Shown here piece by piece: positions 7,859 through 17,107 of a stretch of 64,000 nt of DNA. Location of the stretch: assembly GCA_964345775.1 (NCBI GenBank), contig CAYFSO010000004.1, positions 1-64,000 on the forward strand, in the 5' to 3' direction. Numbering within the stretch: position 1 is the stretch's first letter; each line of letters opens with the position of its first letter. The translations under genes were made by a program, and so were the position numbers. The notes under the pieces were generated by a model. The model saw nothing but the letters and a program-made list of their open reading frames with translations. It made no database searches and had not been told where the DNA came from. This DNA comes from M55B154 sp964345775. GTDB taxonomy: Bacteria; Spirochaetota; UBA4802; UB4802.

Positions 7859-10191
7859 CCGCAGCGGGAAAAGCCGCACATGCGGCATACAGAACAACCT
7901 GACTCGAATTCTAACGGCCCATGACACTCAGGGCATACCCCCACCATAACCTGGTCACCGCCTTTACCGTTGGTTTCCGCAATACCCTGTTTATCCTGGC
8001 TTCCGGGAACAGGTTTCACCGTGTCCTGTCCCATGTACATCTCCATTGCCTTTGCGATGGCATCAGCACATGAGTAAATACGTCCCCCCTTCACCCATGC
8101 CTGGTTTGGGCAGCGAACTCCCTTCAACTGCTTTATTATCTGTTCAGGCTCAATTCCAGAACGCAACGCAAGGGATATGAGCCGGCTTACCGCCTCGGTC
8201 TGGCTGGCAGCACAACCGCCTGCCTTACCCATGGTGGCAAATACCTCGAACAGGCCTTCCTCGTCCTCGTTTATAGTGACATAGAGTGACCCGCAGCCCG
8301 TGTCCATTTTACGGGTGGCTCCCCACGTGATATCCTTCCTGGGACGTGGCTTTATATGGGCATGGGTTGCATCCACTTCCATCTTGCCACTTTCTGTTAT
8401 CCTGTGGGTTACCTCGTCTTCCCTTTTCACCTGCAGCACCTGCATGTCCCTGGATCCATCCCTGTACACGGTCACTCCCTTGCAATCCAGGTCATAGGCC
8501 ATTCGGTACACCTGCTCGATATGCTCCCTCGTGGCTTCCCGCGGAAAGTTTACCGTCTTGGATACCGCGTTATCAACGTATTTCTGGAATGCAGCCTGTA
8601 CCTTTATGTGCCATTCGGGAGATATATCATGTGCGGTGACAAAAACTTCCCGTATGTCTTCCGGGATATCTTCCATGCCCTTTACCGATCCCGTTCTGGC
8701 GATCCGCTGCATCCTCTCTTCCGTGTATAAGCCTCTTTCCTCCATTACAGCTTTAAAATGCGGATTTGTTTCCACCAGCGTGTTGTTATCAAGCACGTTT
8801 CGCGCATAGGCCAGGGCATAGATGGGTTCAACTCCACTGGAGGTTCCGGCAATTATGCTTATGGTCCCCGTGGGTGCGATAGTAGTTGTTGTGGCATTAC
8901 GTAATGGGGGCTCACCTTTATCCGCATATTCTGATCTCTCGAAATTGGGAAAAGCACCCCGTTCTTCAGCAAGTTCCCGCGATGCATCCCGTGATGCATC
9001 CTGTATGGTAGCCATGACCTGCTGGGCCGCTTCCAGCGCCTGTTCTGAATCATACGGGATCCCCATGCGGATCAGCATATCGGCAAATCCCATTATTCCC
9101 AGGCCGATCTTCCTGTTGGCCCTGGTATTCCCGGCAATCTCTTCCACCGGGTATCGGTTACAGTCGATAACATTATCCAGAAAATGAACCGCGTCCCTGG
9201 TCACCCCTTTCAGTTTTTCATAATCAACCACATGCCGGCCATTATCTTCTTTCAGCATCCTGTCAAGGTTTATGGAGCCCAGGTTGCACGACTCGTAGGG
9301 CAGCAGGGGCTGCTCTCCACAGGGATTGGTACTTTCTATGAGTGCGACCTTTCTAAGAACATTCTTCTCATTTATCCTGTCGATGAATATCACTCCAGGT
9401 TCACCGTTTTTCCATGCCATGTCCACGATAAGCGAAAACACCTCGCGCGCTTTCAGCCTGTCAACTGTTTCACCGGTCCTGGGATTGACCAGGTGATATT
9501 CACCGTCTTCGTTTACAGCCTTCATGAACCGGTCAGTAATGGCCACCGAGCAGTTGAAATTGGTAAGACGTTCAGGATTTTCCTTTGCGGTAATAAAGTC
9601 CAGTATATCAGGATGCGTGACGTGCAGTATGGCCATGTTGGCTCCACGCCTGGTACCTCCCTGCTTCACGGTTTCCGTGGCACTGTTGAACACGTTCATA
9701 AAGGATACCGGGCCGCTGGACACACCCGCGGTTGACCGAACCAGGTCATTTTTGGGGCGCAGGCGTGAGAAGGAGAACCCCGTCCCCCCGCCACTCTTGT
9801 GAATGAGTGCCATTGCTTTTATGGTGTCAAATATTCCCTCCATGGAATCTTCAACAGGCAGCACAAAACAGGCAGAGAGCTGTCCCAGCGATTTGCCTGC
9901 ATTCATCAATGTGGGGCTGTTAGGAATGAACTCAAGTTCTGCCATTATCTGGTAGAACCTGTCAGCAACAGCGTTTACCTGTGCATCACCTGCACCGTAA
10001 TTATAATCCACTGATGCAACGAACCTGCTGATACGGCCGAACATTTCTTCTGCGGTTTCGATCACCTCACCATCTTCATTCCTGGCAAGGTATCGCTTCT
10101 CAAGCACCATCTTTGCATTCTCTGATAACCGGGGCTTTTTATCCGATCGTATTTCTATTGATTCCCATCCAGTTGTTTTATCAGTGTTCAT
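7855..10191 (-). CDS. nrdJ: adenosylcobalamin-dependent (class II) ribonucleotide reductase
   Basis: Reduces ribonucleotides to deoxyribonucleotides using a cobalamin radical, independent of oxygen. Visible signatures are SGGGTGFSFSRLRP, NPCGEQPLLPYESCNLGS and ATTTTIAPTGTISIIAGTSS. A TSCPD-type domain contains MDTGCGSLYVTIN and GGCAASQTEAVSR, and the protein ends in a zinc finger with CPECHG and CSVCRMCG. Start chosen at MNTDKTTGW (778 residues). The frame is open for 56 more codons up to 10359 but would then overlap carA. A GGGGAGG lies 14 nt before this ATG, rather far, so the start is uncertain. The stop TAA overlaps the stop of the convergent NifA-like gene within one TTAA. Confidence 0.95.
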   Translation of the reverse strand: MNTDKTTGWESIEIRSDKKPRLSENAKMVLEKRYLARNEDGEVIETAEEMFGRISRFVASVDYNYGAGDAQVNAVADRFYQIMAELEFIPNSPTLMNAGKSLGQLSACFVLPVEDSMEGIFDTIKAMALIHKSGGGTGFSFSRLRPKNDLVRSTAGVSSGPVSFMNVFNSATETVKQGGTRRGANMAILHVTHPDILDFITAKENPERLTNFNCSVAITDRFMKAVNEDGEYHLVNPRTGETVDRLKAREVFSLIVDMAWKNGEPGVIFIDRINEKNVLRKVALIESTNPCGEQPLLPYESCNLGSINLDRMLKEDNGRHVVDYEKLKGVTRDAVHFLDNVIDCNRYPVEEIAGNTRANRKIGLGIMGFADMLIRMGIPYDSEQALEAAQQVMATIQDASRDASRELAEERGAFPNFERSEYADKGEPPLRNATTTTIAPTGTISIIAGTSSGVEPIYALAYARNVLDNNTLVETNPHFKAVMEERGLYTEERMQRIARTGSVKGMEDIPEDIREVFVTAHDISPEWHIKVQAAFQKYVDNAVSKTVNFPREATREHIEQVYRMAYDLDCKGVTVYRDGSRDMQVLQVKREDEVTHRITESGKMEVDATHAHIKPRPRKDITWGATRKMDTGCGSLYVTINEDEEGLFEVFATMGKAGGCAASQTEAVSRLISLALRSGIEPEQIIKQLKGVRCPNQAWVKGGRIYSCADAIAKAMEMYMGQDTVKPVPGSQDKQGIAETNGKGGDQVMVGVCPECHGPLEFESGCSVCRMCGFSRCG

Positions 10192-10303
10192 ATAAGCCGG
10201 GTTAACCTCCCCTTGCAGGTAGTATCCATTAGTAAGGACAGTATACTCAGTGAAGAGTCCCTGTACAATCAATATACGTATTCTGGAACGAATTACTGCC
10301 GGT

Positions 10304-11392
10304 TTACTGGTTATCCTGGACAAGCCGGTAAAACCGTGAAAACAGGTACCGTGAATCATGCGGTCCCGGACTTGCTTCGGGGTGATACTGCACCGAAAAA
10401 ACGGGCAGCTTTTTATGCCGCAGCCCCTCTACGGTATTATCATTCAGGTTTACATGTGTTATTTCTATATCATCATTATTCTTGAGAGAATCATAGTCTA
10501 CCGCGAAACCGTGATTCTGGGAGGTGATCTCCACTTTGCCGGTATCCATATTTTTCACCGGCTGGTTGGCACCCCTGTGCCCGAATTTCAGCTTGTAGGT
10601 TGAACCGCCAAGGCCAAGGGCCAGCAGCTGGTGTCCCAGGCATATACCAAAACAGGGGATCTCTTCCCTGGCAATGTCTTTTACCAGTTCAGGAGCATAC
10701 GTAACTGCATCCGGATCACCGGGGCCATTGGATAAAAATATTCCATGCACCCCGTCATCAATTGCTTTTTTCAATGGTGAATTCCCGGGATATACCCTGA
10801 TATTGAAACCCTCTTCGCTGAGCAACCTGAGAATGTTGGTCTTTACCCCGTAATCGAAAACACCCACGGTATACGCGCCCGGTGTATCTTCGCCGAAAGA
10901 ATACGTTTCCGTACAGGCAACCCGTGAGGCCAGGTCAAGTCCCTCCATCTTCGGGTGGGCCCGCACCTTTTCAAGGCCTCCCTCCTGGTCACGAAAGATG
11001 CCCGCCCGCATGGCACCCTTGTCGCGTATATGGCGGGTAAGCTTCCTGGTGTCCACTCCTTCTATGCCGGGAACCCCGGCCTTCTTCAGGTAATCGTCAA
11101 GTGAATACTCCGCGCGGAAATTGGAATACTGTTTGCTGTATTCCTTAACAACAAAGCCGGCAACCTGCACCTTGCAGGATTCCACGTCCTCTTCGTTAAC
11201 CCCGTAATTCCCTATCATGGGATATGTCATGGTTATTATCTGTCCGTTATATGAAGGGTCTGTCAGCACTTCCTGGTAACCGCTCATGGAGGTGTTAAAA
11301 ACCACCTCTCCCTGGCTGTCACCTTCATAGCCGAATCCGTATCCCGGGAAAACCGTCCCGTCCTCGAGTATTAAACAGGCTTTTTCTGCCAT
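10304..11392 (-). CDS. carA: carbamoyl-phosphate synthase small subunit
   Basis: The glutamine amidotransferase subunit that supplies ammonia to CarB for pyrimidine and arginine synthesis. It has 362 residues, the normal length. The N-terminal CPSase small-chain domain (about 1-150) contains FNTSMSGYQEVLTDPSY. The class I amidotransferase domain has nucleophile C251 in GICLGHQLLALG and H337/E339 in YHPEASPGP. AGAGGAAACAT before the ATG gives a good ribosome-binding site. carB is not adjacent in this window. nrdJ follows about 110 bp downstream in the same direction, a functional nucleotide-metabolism pairing. Confidence 0.96.
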   Translation of the reverse strand: MAEKACLILEDGTVFPGYGFGYEGDSQGEVVFNTSMSGYQEVLTDPSYNGQIITMTYPMIGNYGVNEEDVESCKVQVAGFVVKEYSKQYSNFRAEYSLDDYLKKAGVPGIEGVDTRKLTRHIRDKGAMRAGIFRDQEGGLEKVRAHPKMEGLDLASRVACTETYSFGEDTPGAYTVGVFDYGVKTNILRLLSEEGFNIRVYPGNSPLKKAIDDGVHGIFLSNGPGDPDAVTYAPELVKDIAREEIPCFGICLGHQLLALGLGGSTYKLKFGHRGANQPVKNMDTGKVEITSQNHGFAVDYDSLKNNDDIEITHVNLNDNTVEGLRHKKLPVFSVQYHPEASPGPHDSRYLFSRFYRLVQDNQ

Positions 11393-11546
11393 ATGTTTCC
11401 TCTTTATTAAACTATGTTCTGAATCTCGCTAATCGCCCACTGCAGCACAAAGATCATCTTATGTGCACATATCCGTGGCACGGAAGTTGTCAAATGTTAT
11501 TTCCAAGTATACACGATCAATTGTTACATTTCAGTAAAATATTAGC

Positions 11547-13037
11547 CTAAAACCGCATGGAAATGCTGCAGGATATACATGTTTCGTCATTGCCGGGTGA
11601 ATACATACCCATTGAAAAACCAGGTGAACGTTTTCCACCTTCCATTTCCAGGCTATACACGGTGTATGCGGGTTCTGCAAGCCAGGCATGAACGAGTTCA
11701 ACCAGTTTCAGGCCGGCAAGTGTTGCCAGGGCCGCTTTACCCCTCCTGTCATCCATGCCGTGAAAAACCAGCACCCCGGCAGCCATCATCTCCGTGGTGT
11801 AATATCCCCAGCCGAAAAACCTGTGTCCCTTGTAAAAAAGACCGCCACCGGGGAATACACCGGAAAGTACCGCTGCGAAGCTGTGGCGCGACTCAAAAAA
11901 AGGAGGGAGTACCCCTTCTCTTTCATACTGGTATGCAAGCTGATCAAGAAAAGCCGCAGTATACGTTACCGGGAGAGTACCCCACAAGAACATGTGCAGC
12001 CGGGCCATCTCATCAGTTTTATCACTGTCCTGTACCCAGGGAAAAAAGTGTGCCCTGAATCCAGTAAGAACGGAAGGCATCATCAACTGGGTACCGGTAA
12101 AAACAGAAGCTGCCACCAGACCCGGCGTGGAAGGTGCGGGGTCCTTAAACCCAAGGTAATGGGTTGACAGGTAGGCTCCATATGCGGGAAGCAGAAGATT
12201 TCCGCCCGGGTTTATGACACAGATACCCTCTATCATCCTTTTATCAGCGGGCATGTTTTTCAGCAATACCGCACTGGTTCCCTTTCTGCGTTCCAGGTTA
12301 TGTACGATGGATCGCTCCAACTCTTTCACATAACAAGCCGCATCATCACGGGGTGGAAGGAATATACTTTCAACATCGTTCTTTAGGTCATTTATGCGGC
12401 ATATACTGTGATACCGTCCTGTCTCAAGTATTTCAATTTTTCTTCCTTCACTATCATGAATGGTGGTTTCTTCCAGTCCCTGCCATTGCCCTGCCTCCAT
12501 CCGGTACAGGTCACCACGGATCTTTTTGATCTTCACCGGCACCTGTATAGTCTTCATCATGAGAGCAACTTCACGGGCAAGCTTCAACGGGACGTTCTGC
12601 GGCACCTGGCTTCTCACTTTCAGTATACCGGTGTATTGTTTATATGCTTCTTCAGTAGTCGTTATTTCCAGTTGCCCGTAATACCGTGATCCAAGCTGGT
12701 ATACTCCAACCTGGATCACCAGGGGGATATCATACCCTTCGGCTGTTTCAGCTAATGAAGTGCTTCCATCGCTGTTCCGCATATCAGAGAATACCGCGTT
12801 TCGTATATCCCGGCCCGCCGGAACCAGCCTTTTCCCGTCTTTCAGTGCATCTTCAACTGCGGTTACCGATTCGTCCACCAGTGACTTGATAACCAGCGAT
12901 CTTGTGCCTGAAGGTATAACCATTACCTGGCTGTACCGTGACTGCCGGGCTTGCAGCTTTTCCTGCAAACAGGGGAACATGAGAACCACCATAGCAAGAA
13001 TGAAAAACCACCGTATTTGTACTGTATATATCTTCAT
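11547..13037 (-). CDS. exported protein, paralogue of the next upstream gene (CsgG-like N-terminus, P13-like membrane C-terminus)
   Basis: No named family recognised with confidence. The 496-residue protein has a signal peptide (1-31, ending KLQA). Residues 35-130 resemble the CsgG/LpoB-type fold pattern, ending in PLVIQVGVYQLGSRYYGQLEI. The C-terminal third is hydrophobic and contains LSGVFPGGGLFYKGHRFFGWG followed by helices and KLVELVHAW, a pattern seen in small spirochaetal P13/DUF5683-like membrane domains. The neighbour at 13063-14595 shares both halves in the same order, so the two probably arose by duplication. They are 25 bp apart and same-strand. Membrane assembly or surface structure is a guess from the domain types. 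Confidence 0.55.
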   Translation of the reverse strand: MKIYTVQIRWFFILAMVVLMFPCLQEKLQARQSRYSQVMVIPSGTRSLVIKSLVDESVTAVEDALKDGKRLVPAGRDIRNAVFSDMRNSDGSTSLAETAEGYDIPLVIQVGVYQLGSRYYGQLEITTTEEAYKQYTGILKVRSQVPQNVPLKLAREVALMMKTIQVPVKIKKIRGDLYRMEAGQWQGLEETTIHDSEGRKIEILETGRYHSICRINDLKNDVESIFLPPRDDAACYVKELERSIVHNLERRKGTSAVLLKNMPADKRMIEGICVINPGGNLLLPAYGAYLSTHYLGFKDPAPSTPGLVAASVFTGTQLMMPSVLTGFRAHFFPWVQDSDKTDEMARLHMFLWGTLPVTYTAAFLDQLAYQYEREGVLPPFFESRHSFAAVLSGVFPGGGLFYKGHRFFGWGYYTTEMMAAGVLVFHGMDDRRGKAALATLAGLKLVELVHAWLAEPAYTVYSLEMEGGKRSPGFSMGMYSPGNDETCISCSISMRF

Positions 13038-13062
13038 AGCGTATTATTTTTTACCATGTTCA

Positions 13063-14595
13063 TCAATAACGCATTGTGATGGCAATACCACCCTGCATCT
13101 CGCCATCAACACCTGTATTGATAACCGGGTTCACGGTATACATCTTTTCCTCGATCCTGCCGTTACGTATATTATTCTTCGTAAATAATACGTGCAAAAT
13201 TTCTATTACCTTAACCGTTCCAAGTACTGAAGCATATATATACGCGTTTTGCCTGTTCCTTTCACCTTTTTCATACTCACCGGTTGCATCGTTATAGTAT
13301 TCCGGCCGCGCCCAGTTATACATAAAACCATAGAGAAGCAGGTTCTGTACATGGTAGTACAGGTACCCCCAGCCGCGGTATCCCCGGTAGAAGTGTCCCC
13401 CACCTCCGCTTACCAGTGAAAGGTATATAGCGGTTGCGGTATTCCCCATCAATGGCTGCTGCCCGGTGTAATTTGAAGCCCTGTCCAGGTAATCGCTGGA
13501 AAACGCGTCAACGAACTGCGGCAAGCCCCCTGCCAGCAGCATGTACCAGCCAAAATAATTCCGGGCCACCTGCTCTCGTGAAATATCCTTTTTTTCTTCA
13601 CGCATTGATTCAGGACTGTTACGCAGGCCATGGTATTCAAGGTATAGATACGGTATGGTATTTACAGCCCACAGCCCCAGGCCGGCATAATCTCCTTTCT
13701 GGTAGTACCCAAGAAGCGGCACCACCAGTGGCATGGACGCACTGGCAGGCACGGTAAAGGCCATTACGAGGCATGTATCATCGGCAGAAGCTTCATCGAA
13801 CACTATTTCACGCTTCCTTCCCCTGTAAAACTCCTCCAGGTAATCTGCGGTGTCGTCCAGTGATAAGAATATAAAATCACCCGGGATCACGGGCGCCGCC
13901 TCGTGACGTTTCCCTGAGGGGGTGGCTTCTTCTATCATGTTACCGGAAATATTTACTTCTCCAACCCTGTCATAAAGGGATGGGATCCCGGTGCTCATAT
14001 CCGTATCTCCATCATTAAATGAATACAGCACATAATTCCCGTTAATAGCATCCGGCCAGGAAAAATGAAAACTGTTATTTTTCATTCGGACTTCCACCGG
14101 CACACTGCATCCACGGCAAAAGGAGGAAAGAAAGAAACCGGCATGCTCCTCTGCCATATAACTGTACTCCTTTTCTCCCGGGCGAATATCTTTTACCGGG
14201 ATCTTTACACTGTACCGGTTGATCATCTTGCCAAAGTGGGGTACCTGAATGCCGTATGAATACAGGTTCAACTCGAAGTGATCCCCCCTGTCTTTCACCT
14301 GTCCGCGGATAAGAAACGAGATACCGGCATCCCGTGCGAATCTCACCTGGCACTGCTCATCTTCACAACCATACCTGTCTATCTGCTTTTCCAGTACACC
14401 AGGGTTTACCATCTCAAAAAGGCCCGTGGTGCCTGCAATATTATCCAGGTGTGTCCGCACCAGCCGTGCAAAAGCGATTGATCCTGGTGAGTCCGCGCGA
14501 ATGGGGGATATTGCCAGCAGCGGCCTGGTGGTATCAGCTGCCGCCATGCTGACCGCGCATGCGAGTATACATATTGCAAAGAATATTTTTTTCAT
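13063..14595 (-). CDS. exported protein, paralogue of the next downstream gene (CsgG-like N-terminus, P13-like membrane C-terminus)
   Basis: A 510-residue protein with a signal peptide (1-20, ending MAAA-DT). Residues 25-120 look like a CsgG/FlgO-type domain: PLLAISPIRAD, then VLEKQIDRYGCEDEQCQ with a cysteine pair C77/C82, then AGISFLIRGQVKDRGDHFELN. A central region of about 200 residues is unlike anything I recognise. The C-terminal part contains LVSGGGGHFYRGYRGWGYLYY and GTVKVIEILHVLF, matching the membrane module of the paralogue. It sits 28 bp downstream of sppA, so all three are probably one transcript. Function unknown. Confidence 0.55.
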   Translation of the reverse strand: MKKIFFAICILACAVSMAAADTTRPLLAISPIRADSPGSIAFARLVRTHLDNIAGTTGLFEMVNPGVLEKQIDRYGCEDEQCQVRFARDAGISFLIRGQVKDRGDHFELNLYSYGIQVPHFGKMINRYSVKIPVKDIRPGEKEYSYMAEEHAGFFLSSFCRGCSVPVEVRMKNNSFHFSWPDAINGNYVLYSFNDGDTDMSTGIPSLYDRVGEVNISGNMIEEATPSGKRHEAAPVIPGDFIFLSLDDTADYLEEFYRGRKREIVFDEASADDTCLVMAFTVPASASMPLVVPLLGYYQKGDYAGLGLWAVNTIPYLYLEYHGLRNSPESMREEKKDISREQVARNYFGWYMLLAGGLPQFVDAFSSDYLDRASNYTGQQPLMGNTATAIYLSLVSGGGGHFYRGYRGWGYLYYHVQNLLLYGFMYNWARPEYYNDATGEYEKGERNRQNAYIYASVLGTVKVIEILHVLFTKNNIRNGRIEEKMYTVNPVINTGVDGEMQGGIAITMRY

Positions 14596-14623
14596 AACAA
14601 TGCGGATGTCCGTTCAGGAATGT

Positions 14624-17107
14624 TTACTTGATCACTATTTTGTACGGATTAATATACAGTACCTGTTCATCCTTCAACCGTATCAGCGATGCATGGTCAA
14701 GCAACATTTGCATTTCTTCTCTCAGCACCGAACCGATATCAGGCTTGTCCATGATCTCTGTCAGGTCCTCTTTTCTTTCGGGTAACTGTTTCAGGGTATA
14801 TCTTCTTTCAATACCTGCCTTTGCAGCGGCGAAGTTTATGGCGGTTAGAAGCCCGCCTCGTTTGTCAGCCAGCCCGTTTTCCAGGGCCTGGTTCCCGGTA
14901 AAAACCCTTCCTTCTGCAACTTCCGGGATTCGGCTTTCGCTTATGTCCCTGGCCTGCTTTACCCTGCTGGCAAAACGCCGGTACATGTGATCCACGCTGT
15001 CCTGAAGCATGGCCTTTTCCCTATCGGTCAGCTCCCTGGACTCGGAGAAAAGGTCTGCGAACCTGTTCATTTTCACGATATCCTTGTTAATACCCAGCTT
15101 TTCATAAAGCTCCTTGAGGGAGACCTTGCCCATTATGACCCCTATGGAACCTGTCAGCGTATTACCGTTCACGAAAATGGGATCACCTGTACAGGCCACG
15201 TAATACCCTCCCGATGCCGCAATGTTGCCGAAGGAGAATACCACCGGTTTTGGATATTTCTTCTTGAACCTGAGAAGGGTATGCCACATGAGTTCCGATG
15301 CGAAGGCAGAACCACCACCCGAATTAACCCGAACGACTACCGCCCGCACAAGTGGATTGCTGAAAGCTTCTCTCACTGCTTTAGAATAGTCCTTTTCACC
15401 GGTAAGCCTTGGCGTAAAGAGTCCATCCTTTTCGGCAGATCCCCTGACAATATTCCCCGAAACATGAATAACGGCAATAGCCGGTTCCGGGCCCCAGTTA
15501 TACACGTGAACATCTTCCTCCAGGTACTCATCAAGTTTAACCACGTTACGTATCACCCTGGTTTTGGTGACTATCTTTTCGGTAACTTCGTCAGGATAGG
15601 CACATTCATCCACAAAACCAAGACGACATGCCTCCTTTTCAGTTATAATGCCCCGTTCAAGCTGACGGTTCACTTCCTGTATATCCATGTTCCTGTCATC
15701 CGCGATGTCCTGAACAAATTGACTGTTCGAACTTTTAAGTAATGAAATAACATTTTCCCTGAAAGCATCTGACATGCTGTCACGGGTAAATCCTTCACCA
15801 AATGACTTGTACGTGCCGTGTTTCACCTCTTCGAACGTAACACCAACCTTGTCCATGAACGACTTGAAGAAATAAACCTGTGCACTAAGTCCACTGATAA
15901 AAAACGACTGGCCGGGAGTAAGGAATATCCTGTCAGCTATCGCGGCAAGGTAATACTCCTGGTTCCCCACGGAATTCATGATCACGTATACCCTCTTCCC
16001 TTTTTCACGAAAGGTTTTCAGTTCATCACGCAATTCCTGTGCCCTTGCAAAGTCCAGTACCGGTTTTTCTATGTATATAATAACACCTTCGATGGTCACA
16101 TCGTTCGCTGCAACATTGACCGCCCTGACAAGATCGGAGAAAGTGGTTTCGGGTTTCCCGAAAAGTTTTACTTCCTCGACTTCCCTGAATTCATGGTCCA
16201 GCGAAATGCTGAGATACCTTCCGGTCACGCATACAGGATCACTGTACCGTTCCCTTGTAAGGATCAACCCGCCATTCATATACCCTTTCTGTCCATCTGT
16301 GCTGGTTGACATGTACCGGTAATCAGCCATCAGTGTGCGGGACGTTTTCGCCGACATGTCTATGGGCATGGTAATACCGAAGTTATAATTGCTGTCCGTG
16401 TCTGCCTGTACACTCAGCATGATGTCGGCTATCATTCGCGCATGTACTGAAAAGAGATACGGAACATCTTTTATAGATTCGCCCTCGTATTTCTTCACAT
16501 CGCACGCAAGGGATACCCTGTTGCCGAAAGGACGGATCGCAAGCGAATACCAGTACCTTCGGGGAACAGTATTTTCACCCCACTCGGGGGTGTTGATATT
16601 TCCATACACCATGCCGAATGATATGAACTCGGCAGGCTGAAACAGCAACCCCATGTTCCACGAATGTAAACCGTCATAATTGGAACCAGCAGGGGAAAGA
16701 TGATAGTAACCTGCGCCAATCCCGATAAAGTTGTTGAGCATCACACCCTTGCTGGCGTAATAATAATGCGCGCTCTCGTCCAGCAGCACGTTGTCGTCGT
16801 ACAGGCCATGGATTTTGGCGTACGAGAGGTTGAATCCTTTCCAGGCCAGTGTCCCCATGCTGGTGCCCTTATCAAGTTCATCATAGCGCCAGTAACGGTA
16901 CTGCAGGGAAAAGGAATCGTTCACATCCCCAAGTACGGGATTTACAAGAGAAGCTGATGGATGACCGGGGATACCTGCTGAAACCCCGGGCAGGATCTCA
17001 CCTTCGGGCTGCACCCGGGCACCGGCCGAACCGGTGAAAACCAGTACTGACATTATAACAAGACATGCTACCAGTGTGAAAACAGCTATGGTATTATTCC
17101 ACTTCAA
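14624..17107 (-). CDS. sppA: signal peptide peptidase SppA with N-terminal beta-barrel-like domain
   Basis: Start placed at a TTG giving MKWNNTIAVFTLVACLVIMS..., a clean Sec signal peptide ending GSAGA. An ATG at 17176 would overlap the upstream gene by 83 bp. In 827-residue numbering, residues 40-300 form a strand-rich, aromatic region (DSFSLQYRYWRYDE, MGLLFQPAEFISFGMVYGN, TLMADYRYMSTST) resembling an outer-membrane barrel. Residues 310-780 are a tandem SppA protease with catalytic K434 (HGTYKSF) and S600 (VNSGGGSAF; usual motif SPGGS). SppA is a serine/lysine protease that degrades membrane or signal peptides. The fused barrel-like half would alter its placement in the envelope. Start confidence is moderate. 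Confidence 0.85.
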   Translation of the reverse strand: MKWNNTIAVFTLVACLVIMSVLVFTGSAGARVQPEGEILPGVSAGIPGHPSASLVNPVLGDVNDSFSLQYRYWRYDELDKGTSMGTLAWKGFNLSYAKIHGLYDDNVLLDESAHYYYASKGVMLNNFIGIGAGYYHLSPAGSNYDGLHSWNMGLLFQPAEFISFGMVYGNINTPEWGENTVPRRYWYSLAIRPFGNRVSLACDVKKYEGESIKDVPYLFSVHARMIADIMLSVQADTDSNYNFGITMPIDMSAKTSRTLMADYRYMSTSTDGQKGYMNGGLILTRERYSDPVCVTGRYLSISLDHEFREVEEVKLFGKPETTFSDLVRAVNVAANDVTIEGVIIYIEKPVLDFARAQELRDELKTFREKGKRVYVIMNSVGNQEYYLAAIADRIFLTPGQSFFISGLSAQVYFFKSFMDKVGVTFEEVKHGTYKSFGEGFTRDSMSDAFRENVISLLKSSNSQFVQDIADDRNMDIQEVNRQLERGIITEKEACRLGFVDECAYPDEVTEKIVTKTRVIRNVVKLDEYLEEDVHVYNWGPEPAIAVIHVSGNIVRGSAEKDGLFTPRLTGEKDYSKAVREAFSNPLVRAVVVRVNSGGGSAFASELMWHTLLRFKKKYPKPVVFSFGNIAASGGYYVACTGDPIFVNGNTLTGSIGVIMGKVSLKELYEKLGINKDIVKMNRFADLFSESRELTDREKAMLQDSVDHMYRRFASRVKQARDISESRIPEVAEGRVFTGNQALENGLADKRGGLLTAINFAAAKAGIERRYTLKQLPERKEDLTEIMDKPDIGSVLREEMQMLLDHASLIRLKDEQVLYINPYKIVIK

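Noticed and set aside
9677..9692. TGGCAC followed by TTG as a second sigma-54 promoter
   Set aside because: The spacing and the missing GC at -12 break the consensus, and it lies inside nrdJ.
10192..10303. Possible cobalamin riboswitch before nrdJ
   Set aside because: The gap to carA is about 110 bp, too short for the element of about 200 nt, and no B12-box-like sequence was seen.
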